Translations under genes and position numbers: made by a program
NCBI RefSeq assembly: GCF_021155765.1
Contig: NC_060113.1
Coordinates: 3,449,001-3,513,000, forward strand
DNA from: Diprion similis
Lineage: Eukaryota; Arthropoda; Insecta; Hymenoptera; Diprionidae
Length of the DNA stretch: 64,000 bases
Direction: 5' to 3'
Shown: positions 11,915-22,515 of the stretch, piece after piece
How positions within the stretch are numbered: position 1 is the stretch's first letter
How the letters are laid out: each line of letters begins with the position of its first letter
The notes under the pieces: model-generated
Seen by the model: the letters and a program-made list of their open reading frames with translations, nothing else
Told to the model about the DNA's origin: nothing
Databases searched by the model: none

Positions 11915-13304
11915 GTATTGTATACTTGCATCTATTGAATGTGTAAAATTTTGTTTGTCGGTTGACAGCGACACGCGAGTGAGTCAAAATTTATTTCAAA
12001 ATGGATTTTGAATCTTCAGGCTTTTGGCGAAGAGCAAATCACAAACAGCTTGTTTATCCTTGCTGTAGTTTTCCGCGTCGCGAAACGATCTTCGATGACT
12101 GTAATTTATCGTTGGTTCTGATTGAGACATGACGTTTTTCATAAATTAATATTTATTACCGCTTATATTAGACGGAACTAAAATATTGTACATATATTTT
12201 TATCTCAAGATAAGGCCCTTTAGTTATTCACTCGAACGTATTTTAGACGTGTGTCACATGATGATTAGGATTAAATAAACACTGTTCACTCCCAAAATGA
12301 ACAATATATTCCCAATATCTTTCCATACCCGCAGATGAAAACTCAGGGCAAGATTTTAATAGACGTCATTAATGAGCTCGCTGATGAATTGCAATTTTCA
12401 ATTCAAACGTTCGGTGCGATCGAGGCAGTCTGTAGCATCGGAGAAGTCATAGATCGGATTTTCAAGCAGTTTAAAGTATTATTGGCATTGTCACCCGGAC
12501 CTGGAAGACCTGCGCAACCGGTAAGTGCTAGAAGATGAACCTGAATAACGATACTTTCATTGGTAATTTGTTAGAATTAATTGACACGCGTAGAAAAGAT
12601 GTTGGGATAATTTATGCCTACAACTGATAACAGAAACGAGGAGCATCGACGATTTCATCGTTGAGTTTCTGTCGGTGTACGAAAAGCAAACTACGCGTTT
12701 CCAGATCATGGAACTCTATTGCGAAAGATTGATAGAACAATTTAGATTACGTGAACGAATCTCGTTGCAGCCGCTGCCGCCTATACCCGTTCTGAACGTG
12801 AAGGTGCATCCTGTAGAGAGTGCGCTATCGCTCGATAGCCTGTTCGTCAACTACAACGCCACGTTGGAAGAAGTTACCAGGAACCTCTACGCGTACACAG
12901 GTGCGATATTTGTGGCAGGGTGGAATTCTGTATGGTCCTATTACGATATCTATGGATTGGAAACTCGCAACGAGGTAAGTTGAACAGAATTGGCAGACAG
13001 AGATTTTGGACGCGCTGCGCATGTCGCACCTTGAATGAAAGTTCATACAACGTAAAAGCTCGTCTAATCGTGCACAGTGTCACAAATTACTTTCTGATCG
13101 TCGTGTTTTCAGATCCTGAATGACAAAGTATTAGACGTTTATAGACGCGTCGCGTCGCAAATTAATTATCAATGCGATTTCATTAAGACGAACGTCAACC
13201 CGGACTTATGGGAATCTTACAAATGTGCTGCTGATCGCATAGAGGCGGAATGGAACGCTTACCAGCTGTACAAAAGTCAAGTCACATGCTTAGCAACCTT
13301 TTAA
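11560..13304 (+). CDS. Array copy F: secreted alpha-helical protein, 274 aa, mosaic gene
   Basis: Five exons: 11560-11626, 11739-11914, 12335-12520, 12771-12974 and 13113-13304, same phases as B and D. Signal peptide MWRFTVALCFCFAAQ with likely cleavage at SFA-QIC. Exons 1-2 and the 5' flank are closest to pseudogene C, while the end of exon 3 onward is a near copy of D. Relative to D, exon 4 changes NNI to EEV, AN-type and small residues to aromatic ones (Leu to Trp, Asn to Tyr), and exon 5 gains a Cys (REAAD to KCAAD). The initiator TCAGT is at 11532-11536. Function unknown; the gene appears intact and expressed-like. Confidence 0.8.
12451..13304. repeat. Conversion tract shared with 7528-8381
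   Basis: Counterpart of the D tract: intron 3 is 12521-12770 and intron 4 is 12975-13112. Coding differences are concentrated in exons 4 and 5 while the introns are nearly unchanged. Confidence 0.85.
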
Positions 13305-14707
13305 ACTACGTTATAGGGCAATCCTAGTCCTGTTTCCGTTGATAGAAACATTATCTAAAGCAGATCTTGGCACTCTCAAAAAAATTCGTGAATGTTTCCA
13401 GAAGTGGGTGTGTGAAAGCACGGATTTCTTGTAAGCAGGATTTCGGGCGAATCGCTAAACCAATTCGCATAAAACTTACACGGGACACTTTTTTTTATCA
13501 TGAAAATATGCCGTGGAATGTTTTCAATCCAATCGCACTTCGCATTTGTAAACCACAGGCGCTAACTCTGTCGTTTTCAAAAGTTGTTCAATGAGCTTTC
13601 AAAATCGAGAAAAAACGGGAATTTTTAGGGAAAAAACTACATTACATTTCCAGGTTTTCCAGGACCTAAGACCTAATTTTCCCCGACATTTTCCCAGTTT
13701 CAGGAATTCATAATTTTTCTCTCGTAACTGCATTTATCATTATTTCATGGTAAACGATGTTTGTATTGTGCAATGTTTGAAAATAAATAAAGTTGACGTT
13801 TATTCACTTATTTACAAATAAACACTTTATCCATACTATGCTGAATAAATAAAGGTACTCCAGTTGATAAAATAATGTTCACCTCATGTACATACAATTT
13901 GTGCAAAATGATATCGAATTTAAAGTTTTTAACGGTAGTACTTCAGACTATAATTAACTGAAGCTACGACGCTATGAAGTAGTTTTTTCTTTCTATGAGC
14001 AACAATACCCACTTCCATTGAACAATGATACTTTAAAACAACCGTAAAATGTCAACCCTACAGTTTACGTAAATAATCAAATAGGATATCAAACTTAGTT
14101 TACTGCAAAAATGGGATCGCATAGTTTCTTATCTGATACGAAATATTACAGAATAGATCGCAACACGTTTGGTAACCAATGTAAGTGTTGTATCTTGTCA
14201 AAGTAAATACATACCTTACTGATATTGGGGAAAAGGAACTGGATCTAGGATTGACTGCAATTACCATCTGATTCGTCAGGTTCATCACAGCTATCGGCAC
14301 TGTTTTTGCCATAGAGCATGGAATAAACTGTCGTTCTGCAATGTTATTTTTCAGCACGCTTAGGTCGCAGTTTGACAATGAGATAAGTGAACCATGTCTG
14401 CACAAAAAATAAATTTCCAAGCTTACTTTTCATAGAATTAACACTTGCATCAAATCGCTATCAGGTCTCACAGACAGACATTCCTAGACCGCAATTTTTC
14501 ATCATTCACACTACCTGAAATCATGGGTAATTTTTTAACATTAGTCTTTGAGATGGCAACAAATTGACTAAACTTTATTAAAAACACTTACGATAAACAT
14601 AATTCTGATTTGTATAAAAATAGGTAGATTTAGGTACGTCGTATTGTAAATGCTGGAATTCCAATTCACCTCTCGTTATTGCCGATGAGACTTATCTTAG
14701 ATTTATT
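13305..14707. other. Spacer between array copy F and ECHS1, with one candidate exon
   Basis: Holds the 3' flank of F and the ECHS1 3' UTR, with a minus-strand AATAAA at 14574-14579 (read as TTTATT). On the minus strand, 14215-14397 is an open 183-nt stretch bounded by a good acceptor (TTTTTTGTGCAG) and a strong donor (AAG/GTATGT). It contains FIPCSMAKTVPIAVMNL-like sequence of no recognised family. Nothing else is seen. Confidence 0.45.
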
Positions 14708-17700
14708 TTATTCACTGGTGAATTTGGGCGCACGTTTTTCGACAAACGCCGTCATTCCTTCTTTTTGATCGGCCTGCAAAAGATAATTCACATATTTATA
14801 CATCATAAAATCCTTATCTATAAACCGCTAGAGACTTTATGAATTTCTCTTCGCAAAGAGTGTTTGCTATTTAATCTAGTCATAGTGATAATGATTTCAA
14901 TATACCGTAGCAAACGTTCCGTAGAAGAGCTTTTTCTCAAACTGAAGTCCTTGCCGCAGCGTGGTTTCATATGCTGAAAAATATTTTTTCATGAATCCCA
15001 GTAAATCATTTTGTACGTTTAAATGAAATATCTCGATACTAGAGTAAACTTGGAATGTGACCATCATTTTGATAGAATACGAATCATCAGATTTCTAATA
15101 ATCTGCAGTTACACACGTACACTGATTTATTTTCCGAACAACTTGAAAGGTAATCATAGTTATGTATGTGCGGCGATCAATTGTTACTACCGCTTTGAAA
15201 CGAGTTCATGAATCAAACGAGCGTATCAATTATCTAATGATATAATTACCAGTGTTGACTGATTCCTTTGCCATTGATACGATCAACGGAGAATGAGTGG
15301 ATATTTTCTCTCCAAGCTTGATGGCCTCCGGCAATAGCTGCTCCGGAGGGAAAATTTTGCTGACCAGACCTGTATACATAAAAAAAAAAATCGCCATAAG
15401 TATTAATCAAGACCTTATAAATGAGGCAAACAAATGTATAAATTCTTTTGAATTACTTTTCCTCAAATAAGGAGGTCAAAATTTGAATAAAAAACTTGTA
15501 GATCAACTAACCTGCTTTCTCAGCCTCCTGAGCAGAGATCTGATTTCCGGTAAGTACCATTTCCATCGCTTTGCTCTTTCCTATTACCCTGATCAACCTC
15601 TGGGTACCGCCTGCTCCTGGAATAGTACCAATAACGATTTCTGGTTGACCAAAGCGAGCTTTTTCCCCTGCGTAAATGATGTCACACAACATAGCCAGTT
15701 CGCAACCACCACCGAGCTGTAAAGTAAATTTTTTAAACATTATTTTGGAACGTTCTGAATGGACTGGATCAAAATTAAATTTTTACAGAAAAATTTAAGC
15801 AGAGCACTGCAGTTTTCTGCAGCTTGAAATTTAAAATTCAACGATTATGATGGAAGTATAACATTGTACATCATTTAATTACTTACTGCGTAGCCGTTAA
15901 CTGCAGCAATGATTGGCTTAGAAGCCTTTGAAATGTCTTCCCACCCTGCGAGCATCTTTGATTTAACAGTTTGAGCATATGAGCGATCCTTCATTTCCTT
16001 GATATCAGCGCCTGCGAATTATAGGAGAAAAAAATCAAATAAACATTTTGAAATAATTTGTCCTAGCTGTAATCACATTCAAAATTGGCTTCAAACGAGA
16101 GGACACTGACCTGCAGCGAAAGCCTTCTCGCTTCCCGTTATTACCACTGCACCAATGCTGTCGTCGTTGTCAAACTTGGTAACAGCATCACCCAACTCAT
16201 CTACAAGCTTATCGCACAAGGCATTTAAGGCTTTCGGGCGGTTTAGAGTAATAACTGCAACATTCTGCTTCTCCCCAGCCTTTTCGGTTTTGATAAACTC
16301 ATAGCTGGATGTTTGACCTGTAAGCATACAAGTTGAAGTTTAGAATTGTGTTCTTCAGTCTTTGCATTTTTATATTTTAGATAAAGTGGAAAATGCAGTG
16401 GTCGGATAGAAAAGAATATATTCCGCTACATTTGAAAGCCTGCTTAGTTGCAAAACCTGATTTTACAACAGATTGGAACGATTCCCTGTTGCAATGTATG
16501 GTATTAAAAATCAATTTCATTTAAACATTTAGTAAATTTCTCAAAAAATCCGCAGATATCTAGGTTCATCTTATTTAACGAAAAAAAATTCTCTATCGTT
16601 TGTATAATAAACGTAGTTAAAAGGAAGACCAAGACGTCGAAAATTACCATTATTGTCGACTTTAACGTCGGCGATAAAGCTAGGAATATTTTCGAGTGGA
16701 ACTTGAATGTCAAGTTCGGAAGTGTCGAGATCTTCGTGTTCAGCTTTCGGAGCATTGCTTTTATTTCTGTTACACGATCGCATTGCCGAAAGACTTTTCG
16801 GAGATCTGGTTTGCTTCGAAGTTAAAGGTTTGGGGCTCGACTTCCTCGAGTACTGGTGATCAAATTGCCTCTCATTGTCTATAGGAACCTGAGGTTCGAT
16901 CACGTCGTCCTTCACGTCCTCGATCGCGTTATCAAGCCTAGAATGTGCCGCGGATTGTTCGCCCAGAACGGGCGAGACGGTCCGCGACTCGTCGTGATAA
17001 TTGTGATCAAGATTAACGGCGTTTTGCCCGTGACTAACAGTAACGACCTCCCTTTTCCTTTCCCGTTCGCCGCAGTTCTCCTCGCCACCCATAACGAAGC
17101 CCTCAATCTCGTTTCCGTTGGGCAGATTTATCCTGATCTTATACTGCACCAGCCTGCCACCATCGAGCTTCGACTCGTCGTTTATGAATACAGAATTTTT
17201 TCCCGCAACGAGCCTCCCGGAGATACCAGTTTCCTCTTTGTCTACGAGCTCTTTAGCCGCGCTAATCGAGCTCGCGGTGACGCTCGAGTTCGCGCGATCC
17301 AGGAGGTAATCCGTCAAGTCGTAATCATCATCGACGCGCTGTTCGTCGGTGATTTTATCCGCGAGATTCTGCCGGCGCTTATTACTAGCCGGCATTGTTT
17401 TGTTGTCGAATGCAGCTGGGCCGTTCGCTTTCCAATGCGCGCTTTTCAAATGGAGAAACATCGGGAGCAGCAGCTTCTTCCCTTGGATCATATACGTGCA
17501 GTGTTTACACTTCCAGATGCTGCTGCCCAACGTTGTGCCTCCGATGTGATTGTCTCTTGTGAAGCTTTTCATCACACGATCGCGCATGCGCGAGCCCATG
17601 TTAGACGAAAGCCGCTGGACCGTAGGCAGGGTCTCGATGTTGTCGACCATCATCCCCTTCTCCAACTGGTGTATCTGCTCAAGGTGCCGAATGAGCGAGG

Positions 17701-19279
17701 ACGTCGTGTGCTTCTTGTTCTGTATCTCGTGTTGGCAAACTCGACATTTTGCGAGTGAACCAAGACGGTCGAAATAGTGCCACACGTACGATCTGTACGG
17801 CTTGTTAACCCGCCGTCGACTCTTTCCCTTAATCGGTTTGTTTTTGGTCACCCGTTCGCGGCCTGCCGAACTGGTCGATGCAGGCTGGCTCATCGCTGCT
17901 TTTTAGCGCGAGCTTTGACCGCAGGGTGATCCGTAAACCGTTCGATAATTAACTACTTACTCGAACAATCTACGCTTTCTCTTCAATAATCGTCGGACGA
18001 TACAACCGAACTTCCTTACAGCCTTCCAAGTTCCAACTGACTAATCGAACACTCCAGTTCCGCGGAGCTCAACACCTCGGAATACGAACGGGCGCCATTA
18101 CGTGTGCTCGTTACACGACCGTTTGCTCAGCGACACGGCAACTCTACGATCGCAGCCTTCAATCAGAGCTCGAAAGGTCGCGCAACGATCGCTCGATAAA
18201 GTCGCATTCTGCAAACAAATTTTCGACTGCGCGCGGTGACCCGAGCTCGTCACAAGCAATTCGTTAAAACGACCGCAATATCGCTCGTAAGCTCGCTCCC
18301 TCGTCGGCTAACTGTGAGGAAATGATTATTTTAACCAGCTTTTGATTACACAAAGATTACACCCATGTATAGTTAATGTTTTGGCATTTTTTGACCGAGT
18401 TCATTACACCTCGTAATCGGTCTACAATTACGTAGCTTCAGAGCTGGTCAAAGCTCGTCAATTTCTATCACAATCGTTGTATCACACGAAACCGCACTCG
18501 CTAGCTTCGTGCTTGATAAGTGAGTTTTTGGTATTCGACTAACCTTTTGATTTGGTTGAAGCTATGATTAAAGACTTCAGTCAACGTTTCATATAATGTA
18601 TATAATGTATATAACTTATACTCCCGAATAATAAATGTCAATAAATAATACAGAATAACATGGCATGATATTGAAATTACCTAGGTGACATAAGTACTGT
18701 GTACACATGAAGAAGAATAGGACGAGTCACGATTGGAATATGGCTCCCATGATCTTACTTCATTCGAATACAGTGAATTTCGAACTTTGGAAAAACTTTT
18801 AAATGCCCAGAACCGCTACTGCAGTATTATGTCTACTATTGTACAGATTCTATAACTACGACGATTAAATTAATGAAATCGCGTAAAGACGTGTAGATCA
18901 TAGGCAAACAGCCTGATGCTTATTGTTAGTTTGAACCTCTAGACAATAAGAAATTAGTTAGCAATTATCACACTTCTTCAAGTTTGGATTAATAAGGAAT
19001 GCCTGCCAATGATTAGTGATTGAAATTTTGTTTTTCGACAAAGCGAAAATCTTATGTATTGTATCGTTCCACGTCCTCACGAATAATCGACGCACTTCAC
19101 AGCATTCTATTATAGGCCTCCAACTGTAAGGGTTAGGAATGTTATCAAATGTATGACAATCGACGATTTGGTTACTCACATGAATAAAACTTGGTTGATG
19201 TAAGCTGGGGTAAACTTCGAACGACTTGAGGCAATCGGCGGCCGAAGAGAAGTCGTGTTACAGCTGAGGTGGTAGCCAT
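14708..19279 (-). CDS. ECHS1: Enoyl-CoA hydratase, short chain, mitochondrial
   Basis: Hydrates trans-2-enoyl-CoA to L-3-hydroxyacyl-CoA in mitochondrial beta-oxidation and valine catabolism. Seven exons in gene order: 19180-19279, 16111-16317, 15887-16011, 15512-15716, 15250-15369, 14906-14973 and 14708-14773; 296 aa against 290 in human. Exon 1 encodes an Arg-rich presequence ([20 protein letters not shown], ending FYS) and joins exon 2 in phase 1. The crotonase fold is complete: [20 protein letters not shown] (oxyanion hole), and the two catalytic glutamates at E150 (GGGCELAM) and E170 ([15 protein letters not shown]), spaced 20 apart as in mammals. Ends [10 protein letters not shown], like other members. 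Intron 1 (16318-19179) contains the BED-finger gene. Head-to-head with NUP85. Confidence 0.95.
16571..17893 (-). CDS. Two-finger BED-type zinc-finger protein, nested in ECHS1 intron 1
   Basis: Single-exon frame of 440 aa starting [15 protein letters not shown]. The N-terminus is basic ([13 protein letters not shown]). BED finger 1 has C50, C53, H70 and H75 after the aromatic YVWHYF. BED finger 2 has C129, C132, H148 and H153. The rest is acidic, Ser-rich and apparently disordered, with no hAT transposase catalytic region or dimerisation domain. BED fingers bind DNA and are typical of hAT transposases and regulators derived from them, so a chromatin or DNA-binding role is likely (inference). 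The gene is GC-richer than its surroundings and lacks introns, consistent with capture of a retrocopy or transposon gene. It has the same strand as its host intron. Confidence 0.75.
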   Translation of the reverse strand: MSQPASTSSAGRERVTKNKPIKGKSRRRVNKPYRSYVWHYFDRLGSLAKCRVCQHEIQNKKHTTSSLIRHLEQIHQLEKGMMVDNIETLPTVQRLSSNMGSRMRDRVMKSFTRDNHIGGTTLGSSIWKCKHCTYMIQGKKLLLPMFLHLKSAHWKANGPAAFDNKTMPASNKRRQNLADKITDEQRVDDDYDLTDYLLDRANSSVTASSISAAKELVDKEETGISGRLVAGKNSVFINDESKLDGGRLVQYKIRINLPNGNEIEGFVMGGEENCGERERKREVVTVSHGQNAVNLDHNYHDESRTVSPVLGEQSAAHSRLDNAIEDVKDDVIEPQVPIDNERQFDHQYSRKSSPKPLTSKQTRSPKSLSAMRSCNRNKSNAPKAEHEDLDTSELDIQVPLENIPSFIADVKVDNNGNFRRLGLPFNYVYYTNDREFFFVK

Positions 19280-19815
19280 TTTCCAGAATATCAGTCAGTC
19301 GCTAGCACACGGGAATGCAAAGAAAGAATGAGCTGATACAAGCCGGTTCAAAGCTCCGATTGTATTCGAATTACCGTTACGTAAAGAGCTATCACGGCTC
19401 TTACGAAACTCTCTACCGACTGATAAGAACGCGCCAATTGCAATACTCGGCTATTATACTCGATACTATCGCAAAACTAACAAACTACAAACCATTGTTA
19501 CTGTTGTTGACGAACCTATTGCGTTCTTGTCATGTTATTTAATTCAGATGCGATTCATGCAATACACTCACAATACACTTATTCAAGGCCTCTTGTCACC
19601 TGTCGGTAAAACAGCTATGAATTTTTTAACTACTTGCGATGAATCATAGATGTCAGCAAGGCCGGAATGGAAATTAATTGCCTTCCTACTTTGAACGTTT
19701 AGTCGTTTTGAGTTGTGAGAAGATGATCGTAAGTAGTACTTAAGTTACAGATTTCGTTGATGAATTTATGTACTGAATTCACGAATTAGCGGTGAAATAA
19801 AGCTCAAGTTCAGTC
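19280..19815. promoter_or_regulatory. Shared divergent promoter region of ECHS1 and NUP85
   Basis: Only 536 nt separate the two start codons, on opposite strands. ECHS1's 5' UTR must fall at the left end and NUP85's at the right. No TATA box is obvious. Short frames inside are chance. Confidence 0.6.
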
Positions 19816-22515
19816 ATGGCAGAAGTTAGCAACGCTCAAATAATCGTAAGCATACCGATATACTTATTAGCTCATGCGGACTTACACCGGGTTTTGTTCA
19901 CGGAACAATCCTGATATGTATCGCTATTTTATCGAATACATTACTTACAGGCTGTACCAGACGACGTTTGCAGAAGAGCTGGCTTGGCTGCAACCTGGAT
20001 CGGCCAAAATAAAATCGGAGTTCACGCCTACAAGCATATTAATGCTCATTCGAAAGGTAAGGTTATGTTTTTCAGCAGGTGCCGAACAAAAACTGTTTTT
20101 TACAACATCGATGACTCGGATGTATACGGCTTATTTTTCGTCTATAATGACAATGCTGATTAATATTTCCATCCGCTCGTTTTTAGATGTTCCAAGCGGC
20201 CTTGCACCCTGTGAGGCTAAGGTTCATTGCTTGCGGCAAGAGGTGATTTTGTTCAAACCGGCGCTTCGTAAACTAGTCAATGAAAGCAATGGTGTGTTTC
20301 TTGCGATACAGAAGATTAGAAATTCCAGTGATGACGTTAGACCGGAGCTTTTGAAGTACAGCAAACATTACAGGTCCATATTAAGAGCCTGCGTAGAAAA
20401 TCTGCAAGATGTCGTTGAAAAGTCAACGCCAGACAAAAAGTCGACTTTTGAAAATTACTTGACCATTTTTTACAACGTCGAGTGTGTCTGGCACCTAACA
20501 GAGATCCTCTATGTCGACGTCGTCCCAGGTATTGCTAATTGTGCAGTCGGAATTAATTCAAACTTTTTTTTTCTTTTCCAGTTAATATTTATGAAGTAAC
20601 TACCTACATGTGCTAATTTCTTTGTAGGAGATGTGATACTTCCACAGCTCTTAGAGTGGGTGAGATTTCACTTTCCATCCAGAGAATTAATGGCCTCAAA
20701 AATACTTGTGAAGAAAAGTTTTACCGCCGATTTGGATAATATACAGTACTGGGAAGCAGCCATAGGATGCGCTTTGCATGGTAAACTAGATACCGTTCGC
20801 TCGTTGTTAGCTATGCACAGCAAGGCAGAAAACCCTGCTTTTGTCACTGCCGAAAATGCTATGAGGACAATGCCTGTTTACAATGTATATGGGGGTTATT
20901 CTATAAACGAATTTAACATGAGGTGGAAGCATTGGCAATTTGACCTCTCTTCGCAGATTGAAAGCAAAACGTTTTCTACAGACCGCAATTTAGAGTTACT
21001 TATGAGGGTGAGATTTCAATTTCTCTGGTTGGAAACACAGATAAAAGCATTAGTTTTCATTTTCGTGTTTTTTTTTTGTTATCAACAGCTCATAGTTGGC
21101 GAAGAACTCGTTCTGTGGGAATTTTCCAAATACACGGAAGCATGGTATGAGTTATTGGCTGCACGTTTGTTTTACTCTGCACCCTGTAGCAAACAGCCAG
21201 AATTTGCTAGACATGCAAATCATATTGCAGAAAAGTGGCGTGCAGGCAGGTATTTGGATCATGTAATATTGGCTCTGATGGAAAGTGATTTGCACCAAGT
21301 AATCAAGGAAATTCAACACATGAGCGACAATGGATGGTTTGCAGCACATCTGACCAACTTGTTGTACAACTGTGGCAGGCTAGATATTATAGACAAGCAT
21401 CAAATAAAGTAAGTTTGATATGATTTCTTATGGAATTACATTTATTAGCCAGGATACCTGTACTTGGTGATTTTCGTGCAAGGTACGTGAGATCGAATAG
21501 TAAAATAAATGTACGTTTTTTCAGTGTTACCTCACAGCTTCATGAATCATTGATATTAGATTATGCCAGTACTTTGATGGGTCATCATTCACTGTGGCAG
21601 TGCGGAGCTAGCTACTTTGAATACTGTCCTGCTCAAGGATTAACTAGACTGCAGGCGTTGTTACAGTCCATTCCATTGGGTAGTGAAGCACGAGTGAATA
21701 AAATTATCGAAATCGCTCGTCAAAAGAATATGACCAATGTCGGTATGTAAAAAAAAAAAACTTGCAACTTTCACTTCATTTCAGACCTCAATGAATTGAA
21801 TAATCTTTTATGCTATGATTTCAGTAACTAGTATCTCCAAAATACAAGGAATGAAGTGTATGAGACAAGGCAGGCTAGGAAATGCACTTGCCTGGGCATT
21901 GAAGGCACAGGATGGTGCATTTGCTACCTTTATAGCGGACCAATTTCTGAAAAACTATGCCAAACATGGAGAACTCGAATGTCAAGACCTTCTAGAGAAT
22001 TTAGGAAGCTGTATGCTGATCAGTGACAGACTTACGTTTCTTGGTTTGTATGATACTATATAACAATTGAATGGTTATCAAAGTATTTTAAAACTACATC
22101 GAAAACCAAATATCAAAATTTGGTCTTGTTTCAGGAAAGTATTGTGAATTTCATCAAATGTATGCACTAGGTGAATTTAAAGACGCTGCTGCCTTATTAG
22201 TCTCGTTGCTGGTCTCTAATTTAACTCCAAAATAGTAAGTGGCTCCATCTAACTAATTTCTAATCCCTTTAACAAAAAAGTGTTTGTATAATCAATGAAT
22301 TCACAAATTGTTTCAGCTTCTGGTCGATTCTTCTCACCGATGCAATTCCGCTTCTGGAAGCAGAGGATATTGTACTCTCATCTGAGGATACTTTCGAGCT
22401 ATTACAAAGTGTCGAAGAACACGGTGACGATCCGAAATTTCAAGACAAAATCGACATTTTCCGGTTAGCAGCGACAAGAAACTTGGCACGAGCATTAAAT
22501 GTTGAAGGCTGCTGA
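19816..22515 (+). CDS. NUP85: Nuclear pore complex protein Nup85 (Nup75)
   Basis: Scaffold subunit of the Y-shaped Nup107-160 subcomplex of the nuclear pore. Nine exons: 19816-19845, 19951-20056, 20187-20528, 20628-21007, 21089-21408, 21525-21742, 21825-22043, 22135-22234 and 22317-22515; 637 aa against 656 in human. Recognised by conserved blocks along the whole length: LRKLVNESNGVFL, YRSILRAC, MRTMPV, WQF, VIKEIQHMSDNGWF, ASYFEYCP, RQGRLGNALAWALKA, SDRLTFLGKYCEFH and FWSILLTDAIPLLE. Entirely helical (ACE1-type fold), no membrane segment. The first coding exon is only 30 nt. Intron 4 (21008-21088) is 81 nt and free of stops in frame. Poly(A) signal AATAAA at 22587-22592. Confidence 0.95.

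Noticed and set aside
16856-17758. 300-codon plus-strand open frame
   Set aside because: It lies antisense to the BED-finger gene. The minus strand has clear zinc-finger motifs and the plus frame has none; GC-rich coding DNA often leaves the opposite strand open.
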